Shown one piece after another: positions 14,390-16,299 of a stretch of DNA of 16,299 bases; position 1 is the first letter of the stretch, and the number at the start of each line of letters is the position of its first letter. The translations under genes and the position numbers were made by a program. This DNA comes from CAZUAQ01 sp964618455 (GTDB lineage Bacteria > Planctomycetota > Phycisphaerae > UBA1845 > PWPN01). The DNA lies in the NCBI GenBank assembly GCA_964618455.1, contig CAZUAQ010000086.1, positions 1 through 16,299 of the forward strand. The letters run 5' to 3'. A model generated the notes under the pieces. That model had not been told where the DNA came from and did not search any database. It saw only the letters and a list, made by a program, of their open reading frames with translations.

Positions 14390-16087
14390 ATGCGAAATCG
14401 AATTGGCATTCTCGTCACCATTTCCTTCACGATCGCCCTGCCTGCCTCGATGCACGCCCAGACGTATATCGAACAGGGCCGTCTGCTGGAGACCAATCCG
14501 CGGCGCGGGTCCGCGGGATTGAACCGTGCCCTTCCCCCATCGACGGTTGACTCCAATCGAATTGTCACCGGCAATGTCACCGGAGGACGCAGCTTCTCCG
14601 GCTTTTCTCCCATACGTAACTCCAACTCGCTGTTTCTGTCCTCACCGACCAGCGGAAGTACGCTGAGCAGCGGCTTTCTGCCCTCCGCTTCGTTGAGCAC
14701 GTTCGAGCGGGATTCGGTCAGCGTGAACGATGTTCGCCAGGGGGCGCGCCCCTGGGTGTCCCGGCCGTACTACTCTTCCGATACCGTCGTGAGCAGCGGC
14801 GGTATCGCCCGGGGCCTGAATCAACCGGGATCCTCGCAGGTGCTGAATCCCTATTCTCCGCCCGCGGTCAACCTCTCGGATCGGGTCAAGCCTCAGCTCC
14901 TGCAGAATCGTCGGGATCGCTCCAACGCCATACTCAGCCTGCCGTCCCAGTTGACGCGCATCAGTGACGGGCGGCTTTCCAGCGGCCGCGTGAAAACCAT
15001 GCCCCAGAGCGCATTATTCCGCCAGGTGCGTAACATCCCCTTGAGTGAGATTGCCGCCAGGGCGGAGCAGGAAGTTTCGGGGCCCTCGGTGGTCCTGCCG
15101 CTGCGGCTTCACTCGCGGAACGGGTTCGTGGATTCCCGCCTCACCGCCGACTTCCAGGACCCACGACTTCGGCTTCCCTCCCTGGACAACATGATTGAAG
15201 GCCGCCCGGAATCGGCCAATCGCGTCGCTTCCGGTATGGCGGCCTCTGAATCGATGATGTCCTCGCGCATCGATAATCGCATCTCGTCTCCGGTGGATCC
15301 CTCGCGGGTCGACTCGAATCGCATTCTCGCTCCGGGGGAGACCGGCGATGTCTTCGCGCAGATGCGGCGCACGTCGCGCCCGTTGCAGATCCCACTCCGG
15401 CCGACCACGGAAGCGGATGCGCTTGCGGAGGCGTCAACGGGCGACGATCCGCGCGCCGGCGGACTGACCCGACCGCTCGAACCTCCGCGAGAAGGCGAGG
15501 AAGACACGCGGGATGGCATCTCGCTGGCGGAGCGTTCCGAACTCGCCGAACAGGTTTCCGCACGGACCCTGCGCACGTTCGTGGGTTCTCAGGACAGCGT
15601 GATCAACCGCTATCTCGCCCGCGCCGAGGACTTGATGCGTGAGGGCAAATATTACAACGCCTCCCAGGTGTACGACCTTGCCTATGCCGTTAACGCTCAG
15701 AATCCGCTTCCGCTGATCGGCGAGTCGATGGCGCTGCTGGCGGCCGGGGATTACGTCTCGAGCTCGCGGAGCCTCCGCGAGGCCATTGACCAGTTTGAGG
15801 AACTCTCCCGGTTCCAGGTCGACCTGAAATCATTTGTCCCGGACATCGAAATCCTCGACCGACGCCGCGCGGATATGGAGCAGCGACTCGAAAATGCGGA
15901 GAACTTCGACCTCCGTTTCCTGCTGGGATGGACGGAATACTGCAGCGGCATGCAGCCGCGCGGTGTGGAGAACATGAGCAAGGCGCTGATGCAGGCGCCC
16001 GACCAATCGGACGCAATCCGCCGCTTCGTCGAGGATCTCCGCGAGCAACTCTCCGCACCGACTCCGGAAGCGGTTGAGACAGAGTAG
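14390..16087 (+). CDS. Exported protein of unknown function with TPR-like C-terminus
   Basis: A 565-residue protein I do not recognise. It begins with a signal peptide (MRNRIG, then a hydrophobic stretch, likely cleavage after MHA near residue 23), so it is probably periplasmic or outer-membrane attached. Residues about 24-400 are Ser-, Arg-, Pro- and Gly-rich, look mostly disordered, and include the motif VDSNRI twice (53-58 and 307-312). Residues about 404-475 are helical and TPR-like (YLARAEDLMREGKYYNASQVYDLAYA, shown here in shortened sense: small-Ala/Gly/Tyr positions of two helices), followed by a second helical hairpin with ALLAAGDYVSSSRSL. The tail to 565 is helical and charged. The start is set by GAGG at 14380. 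It is the last of four plus-strand genes, 121 bp after the membrane protein, and may be a scaffold for envelope assembly; that is a guess from context. Confidence 0.75.
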   Translation: MRNRIGILVTISFTIALPASMHAQTYIEQGRLLETNPRRGSAGLNRALPPSTVDSNRIVTGNVTGGRSFSGFSPIRNSNSLFLSSPTSGSTLSSGFLPSASLSTFERDSVSVNDVRQGARPWVSRPYYSSDTVVSSGGIARGLNQPGSSQVLNPYSPPAVNLSDRVKPQLLQNRRDRSNAILSLPSQLTRISDGRLSSGRVKTMPQSALFRQVRNIPLSEIAARAEQEVSGPSVVLPLRLHSRNGFVDSRLTADFQDPRLRLPSLDNMIEGRPESANRVASGMAASESMMSSRIDNRISSPVDPSRVDSNRILAPGETGDVFAQMRRTSRPLQIPLRPTTEADALAEASTGDDPRAGGLTRPLEPPREGEEDTRDGISLAERSELAEQVSARTLRTFVGSQDSVINRYLARAEDLMREGKYYNASQVYDLAYAVNAQNPLPLIGESMALLAAGDYVSSSRSLREAIDQFEELSRFQVDLKSFVPDIEILDRRRADMEQRLENAENFDLRFLLGWTEYCSGMQPRGVENMSKALMQAPDQSDAIRRFVEDLREQLSAPTPEAVETE

Positions 16088-16166
16088 GTCGGCACGCGGA
16101 GGGCCGAATACACACGATCGAGGCCGCGGCCCCATCCACCAAGCAGGCCTGTCGCAGGGTGCCCGT

Positions 16167-16195
16167 TTGGCGATCCTCCAGCCCCCCTTTATAAT
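16167..16195 (+). promoter_or_regulatory. Strong-looking sigma70-type promoter for a gene beyond the right edge
   Basis: TTGGCG (16167-16172), 17-nt spacer, perfect TATAAT (16190-16195). Transcription would start near 16202. No convincing gene begins in the remaining 97 bases; the short open frame there has no family signature, so this is likely the leader of a downstream gene. Confidence 0.55.
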
Positions 16196-16299
16196 GAATA
16201 ATACGAGCCGGACGACCCTGGCCCCCCTGGCACATGAGCCCCACTTGACCTTGCCCCCTGAAACGAGTCCGGGTGGCATGTCGTAGCCATTCCACCTGT

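Overview
This is a compact, high-GC bacterial chromosome segment, apparently from a Gram-negative-type cell. KdsA implies a Kdo-containing outer membrane glycolipid, and several products carry export signals. A TPR protein with two RNA polymerase alpha C-terminal domains, a B12-type radical SAM protein and a SpoIID-family lipoprotein suggest Planctomycetota to me. That placement is inference; the window has no rRNA. There are no tRNAs, insertion sequences, CRISPR arrays or phage genes, so it reads as core chromosome.

Left part (1-6610, all minus strand). The 5' part of rpoD runs off the left edge. dnaG lies directly upstream of it, giving the dnaG-rpoD core of the macromolecular synthesis operon without rpsU. 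A good sigma70-type promoter (TTGCTT-17-TATATT) stands before dnaG. Next come a B12-binding radical SAM protein and a 128-residue RRM protein with a Gly/Arg tail. The RRM gene has a clear intrinsic terminator, a roughly 240-nt leader, and a promoter whose -10 box sits inside an inverted repeat.

Middle (6947-10508). A single-domain rhodanese (minus) is divergent from an exported metallo-beta-lactamase-fold hydrolase (plus). That gene converges, 9 bp apart, on a minus-strand pair: a diacylglycerol-kinase-family lipid kinase followed by kdsA of the metal-dependent type.

Right part (10786-16087, all plus). The TPR/double alpha-CTD protein is followed by a SpoIID/LytB lipoprotein, an integral membrane protein of the LPG_synthase_TM (YbhN-like) family, and an exported 565-residue protein with a TPR-like C-terminus. 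The window ends with a strong-looking promoter for a gene beyond the edge.

Most products serve either the transcription/replication core (RpoD, DnaG, the alpha-CTD protein, the RRM protein) or the envelope (lipid kinase, KdsA, SpoIID, LPG_synthase_TM, exported proteins). The most unusual gene is the TPR/double alpha-CTD protein: a soluble scaffold carrying two copies of the module that alpha uses to bind UP-element DNA and activators. Several start sites had to be moved from the longest reading frame on the basis of Shine-Dalgarno sites and family alignment.
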